NCBI RefSeq assembly: GCF_006352025.1
Contig: NZ_CP040936.1
Location: 3,660,001 to 3,724,000, forward strand
From: Hymenobacter sp. DG01
GTDB lineage: Bacteria > Bacteroidota > Bacteroidia > Cytophagales > Hymenobacteraceae
Direction of reading: 5' to 3'
DNA: 64,000 nucleotides
Shown here: positions 24,871 through 33,359 of the stretch, in pieces
How positions within the stretch are numbered: the stretch's first letter is position 1
Layout: every line of letters begins with the position of its first letter
Program-made: the position numbers and the translations under genes
The notes under the pieces: model-generated
Told to the model about the DNA's origin: nothing
What the model saw: only the letters and a program-made list of their open reading frames with translations
Databases searched by the model: none

Positions 24871-26325
24871 TTACTTACCAGAAGGTAGAGTGCTGCTGTA
24901 GGTGTTTGCCTTGCCAAACGACTCCTTGATTTCGTCCACGGCGGCGCGGCTGCTCAGGCGCTTGGGCTTGGTGTTGAGGAAGGTCCCATCCTCGGCCAGC
25001 AGGAAGTAGCTGGGCACATCCTGCACGGCGTAGGCCCGGGCAATGGCCGAGCGCAGCCCACCGGAAGTCCGGACGTGCACGCCGGGCAGCTTCTTGCTAA
25101 CCACCAGCTGCTTCCAGGCGCCTTCGTTTTCGTCGAGGGCCACGTTCAGGAACACGATGTTTTTGCCATCAAACTTCTTGATCAGCTCGGCGGCGTAAGG
25201 CAGGTCGCGCAGGGCCAGGCCGCTGGTGGTGCGCCAGAAGTTGAGGTACACCAGCTTGCCGGCAAACTGCTTCAGGCTCACAGTGTCGCCCTTGGCCGAA
25301 ATCAGCTTAAAATCCGGAGCCGGGGCGCCAATGGCGAAGGCTTTGTGAGTGTCGAAATCCTGGCGGAGCAGGGGGAGGTACTGGTTTTTAGGGTCAACTG
25401 AGCGAAAGTCTTCCAGCATGGCCGCCGACTGCTTCACGTGCCCGAAGCGGAACGACTCCTTCAGCACCCGACCCATAATGATGGGCTGCACCGGGCCGCT
25501 GAGCTGCTTTTTGGCCATGTCGTAGCACACCTGGTAGAAATCGGGGTCGGTGCGCTGTTTGCCGCTGCTGGTAGCCAGGTAGTGGATGTAGTTGAGCAGA
25601 AACTCCTGGTACATCTCGCTCTGCACCGCCGCCGGGTTGTTAATCAGAGCTTTGTCGTTGAGGAAGTCGAAGTAGGTCGGCGACATCTTCAGGCGGCTCT
25701 CGGTGGCTACCACCTGTTCGCGCAGGTCGGGGAAGGTCAGCCGGTCGTTGGCGTAGCTGTAGGCAATTTCCGCCTTGATGTACTCCTTAAACGCCGGGCT
25801 CATGCCCTCCATGCCGCCTTCCATGAACTTCTGCTCCTCCTTGCGGCGGTAGTCCAGGAAGGAAATAAAGCCGGGCTCATAGAGCATGATGTTGTCGGGC
25901 AGCACCTGAAAACCATCATTCTCCACAAACTTCTCGTCCATCTCCGACATGAACGTATTGGCTTCCGCGCCCCGGCCTTTGTACCGCACCGAACTGGCCA
26001 GGTCCGAGCCCTTGAAGCGCACTTCCAACTGGTTGCCGGGCTCCAGAAACAGGTCGGCAACGTCGTCGCCGTACACCAAGTCGGCGCGGGTAGGGCCATT
26101 TACGGTCAGAGCCAGCCGAAACTCGCCTTTATCATCAAGGCGGGCGTAGGTAATCTGTTCTTTGATGTCGAGCGGATTTTCGCGTACCGATACGGCTACC
26201 GTATCGGAGGTGCGGCCGCTGACCTTACCGGTCAGAACCACGGTACCTTGGGCCCGGCCCAGCAGTGGGGCAGCCAGTAACCCGGCCCAGAGCAGGGCGG
26301 CGGCGAAGGTAGATCTAGAGGCCAT
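24871..26325 (-). CDS. Exported TlpA-like thioredoxin-fold protein lacking CxxC
   Basis: A 484-residue protein with a signal peptide (1-26). Residues about 30-110 are a DUF4369-like N-terminal domain (VVLTGKVSGRTSDTVAVSV), the middle is helical, and residues about 332-465 are a thioredoxin/AhpC-type domain (IGAPAPDFKLISAKGDTVSLKQFAGKLVYLNFW). In active family members the next residues are W-C-x-x-C; here they are WRTTS (364-368), so both cysteines are absent. It cannot act as a disulfide oxidoreductase through that site and may be a structural or binding protein. cis-Pro is kept (VQDVPSYFLLAEDG). Monocistronic. Confidence 0.85.
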   Translation of the reverse strand: MASRSTFAAALLWAGLLAAPLLGRAQGTVVLTGKVSGRTSDTVAVSVRENPLDIKEQITYARLDDKGEFRLALTVNGPTRADLVYGDDVADLFLEPGNQLEVRFKGSDLASSVRYKGRGAEANTFMSEMDEKFVENDGFQVLPDNIMLYEPGFISFLDYRRKEEQKFMEGGMEGMSPAFKEYIKAEIAYSYANDRLTFPDLREQVVATESRLKMSPTYFDFLNDKALINNPAAVQSEMYQEFLLNYIHYLATSSGKQRTDPDFYQVCYDMAKKQLSGPVQPIIMGRVLKESFRFGHVKQSAAMLEDFRSVDPKNQYLPLLRQDFDTHKAFAIGAPAPDFKLISAKGDTVSLKQFAGKLVYLNFWRTTSGLALRDLPYAAELIKKFDGKNIVFLNVALDENEGAWKQLVVSKKLPGVHVRTSGGLRSAIARAYAVQDVPSYFLLAEDGTFLNTKPKRLSSRAAVDEIKESFGKANTYSSTLPSGK

Positions 26326-26520
26326 CGGAAGAGGCTACGTCGGGGTGGGCAGTTGAAACCGACCAACACTCGGCCAGAACAGAATGTTTAGGTCAGGTAA
26401 TTCGCGGTAAAAGTCAATTCCTGCACCGAAGATACGTCTAAAAGGTCAAGAAAGTGCAATATGAAAGCCTACTTTTTTAGCAATCCGCAAACGGAACCCA
26501 AAGTTTTACACGCAGCAAAA

Positions 26521-26556
26521 AGCCCGACTACAGCCAAAAGGCTTTGTAGTCGGGCT
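26521..26556 (-). terminator. Terminator downstream of radA
   Basis: 12-bp arms (26521-26532 and 26545-26556), extended to the inner GCC/GGC. On the minus strand the stem is followed by TTTTTGC. It lies 47 nt after the radA stop codon. Confidence 0.7.
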
Positions 26557-26603
26557 TCATTCTGAGCAGGTTAGCCGCGCTGCTGTTGAGCTTGGGCCAC
26601 GCC

Positions 26604-27995
26604 CTACCCGAACAGGCCCGTCAGTACCTCATCGAGCCGCCCCGCCGGGTGCACCCGAATCCCGTACCGGGCCAGGTCGAGGCCCTTGGCGTTGAACTGC
26701 GAAATGTACATTTCGGCGAAGCCCAGCTTTTCCGATTCGCTCAGGCGCTGATCCAGGCGGCTTACCGCCCTGATTTCGCCGCTTAGGCCTACCTCCGCCG
26801 CCAGGCAGATTTCGTTCCGGATCGGCACGTCATTCAGGGAGCTAACTACTGCGGCGCACACGGCCAAGTCCAGGGCGGGATCTTCCAGGCGCAGGCCGCC
26901 GGCAATGTTCAGAAACACGTCGTGCTGTCCCAGGCGCAGGCCGCTCCGCTTTTCCAGTACAGCCAGCAGCATCTGCAGGCGCTTACTGTCGAAGCCCGTG
27001 GAGGAGCGCTGGGGGGTGCCGTATGTGGCCGGCGTTACCAGAGCCTGCACCTCCACCAGCAGGGGGCGGTTGCCTTCCAAAGTGGCCCCAATGGCAATAC
27101 CGCTGAGCTGCTCGGTGCGCTGGCTCAGCAGAATCTCGGAAGGATTGTTTACCTGCCGCAGCCCGGCACCCTGCATCTCATAAATGCCCAGCTCAGAAGT
27201 GGAGCCGAAGCGGTTCTTGATGGTGCGCAGAATGCGGTAGGTCAGGTGCCGGTCGCCCTCAAACTGCAGCACGGTATCTACCATGTGCTCCAGAATTTTG
27301 GGGCCGGCAATGGAGCCATCCTTGGTGATGTGGCCAATGAGCAGCACCGGCACACCCGTGTCCTTCGCGTACTTGAGCAGTTCGGTGGTGCACTCGCGCA
27401 CCTGGCTCACGGAGCCCGGCCCGGCCTCCACAATGGTGCTGTGCAGGGTCTGGATGGAATCGACGACTACTACGTTAGGCTGTAGCTGGTCGATCTGGCG
27501 GAAGATGTTCTGGGTATTGGTTTCGGTGAGGATGTAGAGGCCCTGGTGCTGCTGGCCCAGGCGCTCGGCTCGCATCTTGATCTGCTGCTCGCTTTCCTCA
27601 CCCGAAACGTAGAGGATGCGCAGGTTGCGCAGCTGCATAGCAATTTGAAGCATCAGGGTGCTTTTGCCAATGCCCGGCTCGCCCCCAATGAGCACCAGGG
27701 AGCCCGGCACCAGCCCGCCGCCCAGCACGCGGTTCAGCTCCGCGTCGTGAGTATTCAGGCGCGACTCTTCTTCATAAATAATGTCGCCGAGGGGCTTGGG
27801 CTTGGCCGCTTTATTGGTAGTTGAGCCCACGGAGGTGGAGGCCTTCCAGGCGTTGGCCGCCGGGTTGTTGTCAGCCTTCTCAATTACCTCTTCCACGTAG
27901 GTATTCCACTCGCCACAGCTGGGGCAGCGGCCAATCCATTTAGCCGATTGAGCGCCACAGTTCTGGCAGAAAAACAGGGTTTTTACTTTGGCCAT
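26604..27995 (-). CDS. radA: DNA repair protein RadA
   Basis: A 463-residue protein of standard length. N-terminal zinc finger with Cys10, Cys13, Cys24, Cys27 (FCQNCG... RCPSCGEW); Walker A GEPGIGKST (105-113); the RadA-specific KNRFG motif (IKNRFGSTSELGIYEM, about 262); C-terminal Lon-protease-like domain (LEKRSGLRLGQHDVFLNIAGGLRLEDPALDLAV). RadA is a DnaB-type helicase that drives branch migration in homologous recombination. The start MAKVKTLFF at 27995 matches the family. It is divergent from the histidine kinase. Confidence 0.97.
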   Translation of the reverse strand: MAKVKTLFFCQNCGAQSAKWIGRCPSCGEWNTYVEEVIEKADNNPAANAWKASTSVGSTTNKAAKPKPLGDIIYEEESRLNTHDAELNRVLGGGLVPGSLVLIGGEPGIGKSTLMLQIAMQLRNLRILYVSGEESEQQIKMRAERLGQQHQGLYILTETNTQNIFRQIDQLQPNVVVVDSIQTLHSTIVEAGPGSVSQVRECTTELLKYAKDTGVPVLLIGHITKDGSIAGPKILEHMVDTVLQFEGDRHLTYRILRTIKNRFGSTSELGIYEMQGAGLRQVNNPSEILLSQRTEQLSGIAIGATLEGNRPLLVEVQALVTPATYGTPQRSSTGFDSKRLQMLLAVLEKRSGLRLGQHDVFLNIAGGLRLEDPALDLAVCAAVVSSLNDVPIRNEICLAAEVGLSGEIRAVSRLDQRLSESEKLGFAEMYISQFNAKGLDLARYGIRVHPAGRLDEVLTGLFG

Positions 27996-28017
27996 GCCGG
28001 ATATGTAAGGAGCAGGG

Positions 28018-28047
28018 TAAAACTAATTAATGCAGCGCGAAGCCAAA
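28018..28047 (-). promoter_or_regulatory. Putative radA promoter
   Basis: On the minus strand TTTG (28044-28047), an 18-nt spacer, then TAGTTTTA (28018-28025), 7 of 8 matches to TAnnTTTG. Spacing fits Bacteroidota promoters; it lies 22 nt before the ATG. Confidence 0.4.
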
Positions 28048-28303
28048 AAGTTTGGCAAGAAACGGCTTTTTAGCTGGGTTGGGAAGCTTGCGCTACCTTG
28101 GGGTAGGGCCTCAATAGACAGTGGGTAAGAGCTTGATTATCAAAATAACATCGTTCTTTAAATGAATAGAGAACGGCGGTTGCCTGAACAGGAAAGTGAA
28201 AGGATAATCTTCTGCTTTGCTATCATACCAGCGCACTGTGCTATCTAGCCGCCCAGAGCTGAGCGGCCCGGGGTTGGCAGTACTACTTGTTGAAGGAAAA
28301 ACG

Positions 28304-29710
28304 ATGACAACTCCCGCACCTATTACACTCGCCGACCTCGCGCGCATTGCCGCCTTTGCCGAGTTGCCAACTGCCACCCTGCAGTGGCTGGCCGACCACG
28401 GAGAGCGGCGCACGTTTGCCCCCAACGAGGTTGTTCTGCAGCCCGGCGACGAAGCCGAGTTTATGGTGGCCCTGCTGCGCGGGAGCCTGCAGTTTTACCT
28501 CATGCGCAACGGCAACCGGGAGCCCGCGTTTCGTATTGAGGCCGGCCAGATCAGCGGGGTGCTGCCCTACTCGCGCCTGCGCATTATTCAGGCCCAGGGC
28601 GTGGCCGTAGGCGAAACCGAGACGTTTCTGCTCCACCGCAACCTGTTTCCGGAGCTGGAGCAGGTGAGCCCCGAGCTGGTACAGCACCTGGTAGGGCTGA
28701 TGAGCGACCGGGCCCGGCAAGAGGCCCGCATTCAGGAGCGCGACGACAAGCTGCGGGCCCTGGGCAAGCTTTCGGCCGGCCTGGCGCACGAGCTGAACAA
28801 CCCGGCCGCCGCCATTATGCGGGCCACCGAAAATCTGGCTACCCTGCTGCAGGCCAAGCCGGCCCTGTTGCTGGAGTTCGTGCGCCACTGCCCCAGCCCC
28901 GAGGTCCTGCAAGCGCTGGCCGGGCTGGCAACAGGCCCGGTAGCCGCCGTTCCGCCTACCCAGTCGGCGCTGGCGCGGGCCGACGCAGAAGATGAGCTGG
29001 CGGATTGGCTGGAAACTCAGGGCATTCCGGATGGCTACCAGCTGGCGGGCGGCTTGCTGGATGCGGGCCTGACCCTGAGCCAACTAGAGCCCGTAGTAGC
29101 CGACTTGCCGGAGCCGGCCCGCCCGGCGGCCCTCAACTGGCTGGAAGGCCAGCTGACTACCCGGCGGCTGGTGCTGGATGTGCAGGAGGCAGGCTCGCGT
29201 ATTACTACCCTCGTTGCCAACGTAAAGACCTACAGCCACATGGACCGCGGAAGCAACTTCGCGCCCCTGGATGTGCACGATGGTCTGGAGAGTACGCTCA
29301 ATATCATGAGCTATTGCCTGCGCGAAGAGAAGATCAGCGTGGTGCGGGACTACGCGCCCACCCTGCCGCCCGTGCGCGGCCAGGTCAGCAGCCTCAACCA
29401 GGTCTGGACCAACCTCCTCGACAATGCCATTGACGCCCTACCCCCCGGCGGCGAGATAACCGTGCGCACCCGGCAGGAAGGCGACTTTGTGCGCGTGTTC
29501 ATCATTGATAATGGTCCCGGTATTCCGCCCGAAGTGCTGCCGCGCATCATGGAGCCCTTTTACACCACCAAGCCCGCCGGCGAAGGCACCGGCCTGGGCC
29601 TCGATATAGCCCTGCGTATTGTGGAGCAGCACGGCGGCCGGCTGGAAGTGCAATCGGTGCCGGGCCGCACCGAGTTTGGCGTGTGGCTGCCGGTGATAGG
29701 GCGCAACTAA
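28304..29710 (+). CDS. Sensor histidine kinase with cyclic-nucleotide-binding-like domain
   Basis: A 468-residue soluble protein from ATG 28304. Residues about 12-125 resemble a CRP/cNMP-binding beta-roll (FAELPTATLQWLADHGERRTFAPNEVVLQPGDEAEFMVALLRGSLQFYL), residues about 140-180 are a DHp helix with phospho-acceptor His162 (LSAGLAHELNNPAAAIMRA), and the C-terminal ATPase has the N box (NLLDNAIDAL), G1 (IDNGPGI), F box (EPFYTTK) and G2 (GTGLGLDIA). A helical insert of about 130 residues lies between DHp and ATPase. No membrane span. It lies 105 nt upstream of a response-regulator/thioredoxin-reductase fusion, its likely partner. Confidence 0.88.
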   Translation: MTTPAPITLADLARIAAFAELPTATLQWLADHGERRTFAPNEVVLQPGDEAEFMVALLRGSLQFYLMRNGNREPAFRIEAGQISGVLPYSRLRIIQAQGVAVGETETFLLHRNLFPELEQVSPELVQHLVGLMSDRARQEARIQERDDKLRALGKLSAGLAHELNNPAAAIMRATENLATLLQAKPALLLEFVRHCPSPEVLQALAGLATGPVAAVPPTQSALARADAEDELADWLETQGIPDGYQLAGGLLDAGLTLSQLEPVVADLPEPARPAALNWLEGQLTTRRLVLDVQEAGSRITTLVANVKTYSHMDRGSNFAPLDVHDGLESTLNIMSYCLREEKISVVRDYAPTLPPVRGQVSSLNQVWTNLLDNAIDALPPGGEITVRTRQEGDFVRVFIIDNGPGIPPEVLPRIMEPFYTTKPAGEGTGLGLDIALRIVEQHGGRLEVQSVPGRTEFGVWLPVIGRN

Positions 29711-29815
29711 GCCAAGACCACAAAAGCCAGTGCTGCCCGATAGCGCATTTCAGTATTTCTTTGGACTGCTACCCCACCCGGCAGCAGTTGTATTGACCAG
29801 TCTCCCCTCCTTCCT

Positions 29816-31469
29816 ATGAAAAAGCCTGTATTGCTTTGCGTTGATGATGACCCTCAAGTGCTTAGCGCCATTGACCGGGACCTGCGCCAGGAGTTTCGGC
29901 GCGACTACCGGGTGCTGCGGGCCAGCTCGGGCCGCGGCCCTGGCTACCATTCAGGAGCTGAAGGAACGGGAAGAACCCCTGGCCCTGATTCTGGCCGACC
30001 AGCGCATGCCCGATCTGGAAGGTGTGGAGGTGCTTACCCAGGCCCGCCAGCTCTACCCCGATGCCAAGCGCGTGCTGCTCACGGCCTACGCCGACACGGA
30101 AGCCGCTATTCGGGCCATCAACTTGGCCCACCTCGACCATTACCTCATGAAGCCCTGGGACCCACCCCAGCAGCTGCTGTACCCTACCCTGCATGATCTG
30201 CTCAGGGCCTGGGAAATGACGTACAAGCCGCCTTTCCGGGGCGTACGCCTGATCGGGTTTCAATGGTCGCCCCGCTCCCACGACCTCAAAGATTTTCTGG
30301 CGGGCTACCTCATCGGCTACCAGTGGCTTGATTTCGAAACCGATTCGGAGGCGCAGGCCCTGCTGGCCCAGAAAGGATTGACGGCCAGCGACCTACCGGT
30401 GGTAGTGCTGGAAGACGGCACCGCCCTGCCCAACCCCACGGCCACGGAAGTTGCCACCCGCATTGGCTTGGTGGTGCAAGCTTCTCAGGAGCTGTACGAT
30501 GTAGTGGTTATTGGCGCCGGCCCGGCCGGGCTGGCCGCTGCGGTGTATGGCGCTTCGGAAGGACTAAAAACGCTGGTGATAGAGCGCCAGGCCCCCGGTG
30601 GGCAGGCCGGTACCAGCTCCCGCATCGAAAATTACCTGGGCTTCCCAACGGGGCTCAGCGGCAGCGAGTTGGCCCACCGCGCCTGGACCCAGGCCGTGCG
30701 CCTGGGCGCCGAGTTGCTGGCTCCGCAGGAGGTAGTAGATATGTGCGTGCAGGATGGCTATAAAGTGCTGACCCTGAGTGACGGGGCCAAAGTTCAGACG
30801 CGGGCCGTGGTGCTCACTACCGGGGTCAGCTACCGCACCCTGGCCGCGCCGGGCATGGACCGCCTGAGCGGAGCGGGCGTGTACTACGGGGCCGCCCGCA
30901 CCGAGGCCCGCACCTGCCAGGAGCAGGATGTGTACATCGTGGGTGGGGGCAACTCGGCGGGGCAGGCGGCTATGTACCTGGCTACCTATGCCCACCGGGT
31001 GTACATCGTGATTCGGGGCGCTAATCTGGCCGCGTCCATGTCGGCTTACCTCATTGAGCAGATTGGCCAGACGCCCAACATCGAGTTATTGCCTTTCACG
31101 GAGGTGGCCGAGGTGTGCGGCGACGACCACCTGGAAGAGGTAATACTTAGCCGCCAGGGGCAGCTGGAGCGGCGGCCGGCCCGAGCCCTTTTTGTGTTTA
31201 TTGGAGCCAAGCCCAGCACCGAGTGGGTTTGCAACACCATCGTGTGCGACGCGAAAGGCTTCGTGCTGACGGGCCGCGACCTGGTGACGGACCCGCGCTA
31301 CGCCACTTCCTGGAAACACCCGCGCCGGGAGCCCTACCTGCTCGAAACCTGCGTACCCGGCGTGTTTGCCGCCGGCGATAGTCGGGCGGGAGCCATGGCC
31401 CGGGTTGCCTCGGCGGTAGGCGAGGGCAGCATGGCCATCAAGTTCGTGCACCAGTATCTGGATGAGTAG
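29816..31469 (+). pseudogene. Response regulator fused to thioredoxin-reductase-like FAD oxidoreductase, frameshifted
   Basis: The receiver domain starts at 29816 (MKKPVLLCVDDDPQ, Asp10-12) in one frame; from about 29934 it continues in the next frame with AALATIQEL and the phospho-acceptor DQRMPD (Asp61 in joined numbering), TAYAD (Thr89) and MKPW (Lys112), and then a full FAD/NAD oxidoreductase (VVVIGAGPAGLAAAVYGASEG; VYIVGGGNSAGQAAMYL; PGVFAAGDSRAGAMARVASAVGEG) up to 31469. Skipping one base at 29933 joins them into one protein of about 550 residues, matching the known fused response regulator/thioredoxin-disulfide reductase family. The usual CxxC before the NAD motif is reduced to a single Cys (EARTCQEQD). 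The break may be a recent mutation, a sequencing error, or programmed frameshifting; everything after it is intact. Confidence 0.8.
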
Positions 31470-31715
31470 GGAAGGGTTGTTGTCGAGGAATTTCGCTGGA
31501 AACTGAGGCTTTCTAGGGCGCCGGACATTGGGCTGATTTTTGGCTGTCAAAGGCCGGTAAGGACGCTTTGCCCAGGAAACGCTTCAGATGAAAGCCTCCT
31601 TCGTGTGTCTGGGAATGGCCTTTCAAGCTCAACAAACCGTAGGCTTCGCTGGTATATAGTCACTGGGCTATCCCGTTGGGTAGCTCCTCTGATTGTTGTT
31701 TTTGTGCCGAGGCCT

Positions 31716-32543
31716 ATGCGCTCATTTTTCCGAACCTTCCCCTCCCGTGCGCTCCTGCCCGCCGCGGCCGCCCTGCTATTTGGCGGCTGCGAGATGCTGG
31801 AGTTTAGCCCCAACGACCACCGCGCGCCCGCCCGCCAGCAGGACCTGACGGCCAAAAACCTGGCCCGCCTTAACCAGAACCCGCTACCGGCCGGCGACAC
31901 CCTGCGCTTTGTGTTTACCGGTGATTCTCAGCGCTTCTATGATGAGGCCGAGGACCTGGTGAAAAGCGTAAACCAGCAGGCCGGTGTGCAGTTTCTGATT
32001 ATTGCCGGCGACATTTCCGACTTCGGCTTCGGCCGCGAGATGCGCTGGGTAGATGACCACCTGCGCAAGCTGAAAATCCCTTACGTCACCGTCATCGGCA
32101 ACCACGACTCGGTGGGCAACGGGCGCAAAGCCTACGAGGCCATTTTCGGGCCCCTGAACTACTCGTTTGCCTACGGCGACACGAAGTTTATCATGACCGA
32201 CACCAACGGGCGGGAGTATGACTTCGATGGCAAGATTCCGAACATGCCCTGGGTCAATCAGGAACTGAAGGATACCTCCACGCGCCGCCACGTCATCATT
32301 TCGCACGTACCGCCTCAGGATGAGGATTTTGACCCCGCCGTGCGCGACGCGTACGTAACGGCTCTGCGCAACGACCCGCGCCTGGCCTTCGAGATGAACG
32401 GCCACCGTCATGATTTCAGTATCGGGGAACCTTTCAACGATGGCGTTACCTACATCAACTCCTACGGCTTCGAGAAGCGCCAATACGTGATTGTGACCGT
32501 GTGGGGCGACAAGCAGTTCCGGCTGAAAAAAGTACAGTTCTAA
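31716..32543 (+). CDS. Metallophosphoesterase lipoprotein
   Basis: A 275-residue protein from ATG 31716. It has a lipoprotein signal (LLFGGC, lipid-modified Cys25). Calcineurin-type motifs: FVFTGDSQ (first metal-binding block), IIAGDISDFG, VIGNHDSVG, VIISHVPP and NGHRHDF. A dimetal phosphoesterase anchored in an envelope membrane; the substrate is not evident. Its TAA stop overlaps the ATG of the next gene by one base, so the two are cotranscribed and translationally coupled. Confidence 0.88.
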   Translation: MRSFFRTFPSRALLPAAAALLFGGCEMLEFSPNDHRAPARQQDLTAKNLARLNQNPLPAGDTLRFVFTGDSQRFYDEAEDLVKSVNQQAGVQFLIIAGDISDFGFGREMRWVDDHLRKLKIPYVTVIGNHDSVGNGRKAYEAIFGPLNYSFAYGDTKFIMTDTNGREYDFDGKIPNMPWVNQELKDTSTRRHVIISHVPPQDEDFDPAVRDAYVTALRNDPRLAFEMNGHRHDFSIGEPFNDGVTYINSYGFEKRQYVIVTVWGDKQFRLKKVQF

Positions 32544-33214
32544 TGGTACAGCGACTACTCCTGGCCGCCCTGGCGGCTGCTCCGCTGGCCGCCCTGGCGG
32601 GCCCCAACGGCCCTGCAACCCTCTTGCCCGACACCACCGGTGCTACCCCCCCGGCTGCCCTGAACCCGACTCAGGCTGCTCCGGCCGAGCCCCTGCCCTG
32701 GTACCGGCCACGCCACCTGGTAGCCCAAACGGGCGGGGGCCTGGGCATGGTGGCCGCAGGCGCCGGCTACTCGCTCAAGGACCGCCTTGATCTGGACATT
32801 CTGATCGGCTACGTGCCGCGCAAGTACGCGGGCTCCCGCCTATCTATTTACTCAGCCAAGCTGCTGTACTCGCCCTGGACGCTACCCCTGGGCAAGACCC
32901 AGAAGTGGGCGCTTAAGCCCCTGATGGTGGGCGGCTACTTCAGCTACACCCACGGCACCCTCAACGATGAGGAGCCCAACCAGTACTACCGCGGCTACTA
33001 CTGGTTCTCGACTGATACGCGGGTGGGGCCTCTGCTGGGCAGCCGCCTGAGCTACGCCCTGCCTCCCATGGCCAAAGGCCGCTCCCGTAACCTGTCGGCG
33101 TACTATGAGCTGGGCTCCAACGACTTGTACCTGATTAGCTACGTGCAAAACCTGAAGGGCCTGTCGCCGATTGATATCCTGACCCTGAGCCTGGGCCTGA
33201 AGCTGGACATCTAG
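32543..33214 (+). CDS. Exported protein of unknown function, coupled to metallophosphoesterase
   Basis: A 223-residue protein from ATG 32543 (MVQRLLLAALAAAPLAALAG), with a signal peptide and a Pro/Ala-rich linker up to about residue 50. The remainder has alternating aromatic and polar residues (HLVAQTGGGLGMVAAGAGYS; LDILIGYVPRKYAGSRLSIYSAKLLYSPW; ILTLSLGLKLDI) suggestive of an outer-membrane beta-barrel with 8-10 strands. I do not recognise a named family. Coupled to the preceding phosphoesterase and followed by a long hairpin. Confidence 0.75.
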   Translation: MVQRLLLAALAAAPLAALAGPNGPATLLPDTTGATPPAALNPTQAAPAEPLPWYRPRHLVAQTGGGLGMVAAGAGYSLKDRLDLDILIGYVPRKYAGSRLSIYSAKLLYSPWTLPLGKTQKWALKPLMVGGYFSYTHGTLNDEEPNQYYRGYYWFSTDTRVGPLLGSRLSYALPPMAKGRSRNLSAYYELGSNDLYLISYVQNLKGLSPIDILTLSLGLKLDI

Positions 33215-33240
33215 TCTGGGCCGCATCAGCCTTGGCAGGC

Positions 33241-33312
33241 CTACCCTATAGCAACGACAAACCCTTGAGCTCCGCTTTGGAAGCCAGGGGTTTGTCGTTG
33301 TTATAGGGGTAG
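33241..33312. terminator. Long hairpin between convergent genes
   Basis: The core CAACGACAAACCC (33252-33264) pairs exactly with 33288-33300, and the flanks CTACCC-TATA / TATAGGGGTAG lengthen the stem. Related hairpins with ACAAACCCTTG-like cores lie at 37217-37254 and 48981-49019. Confidence 0.65.
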
Positions 33313-33359
33313 GGAGCTACGAGCAGACAGACTCATGCCCATACCGACGCAATTGGAGC

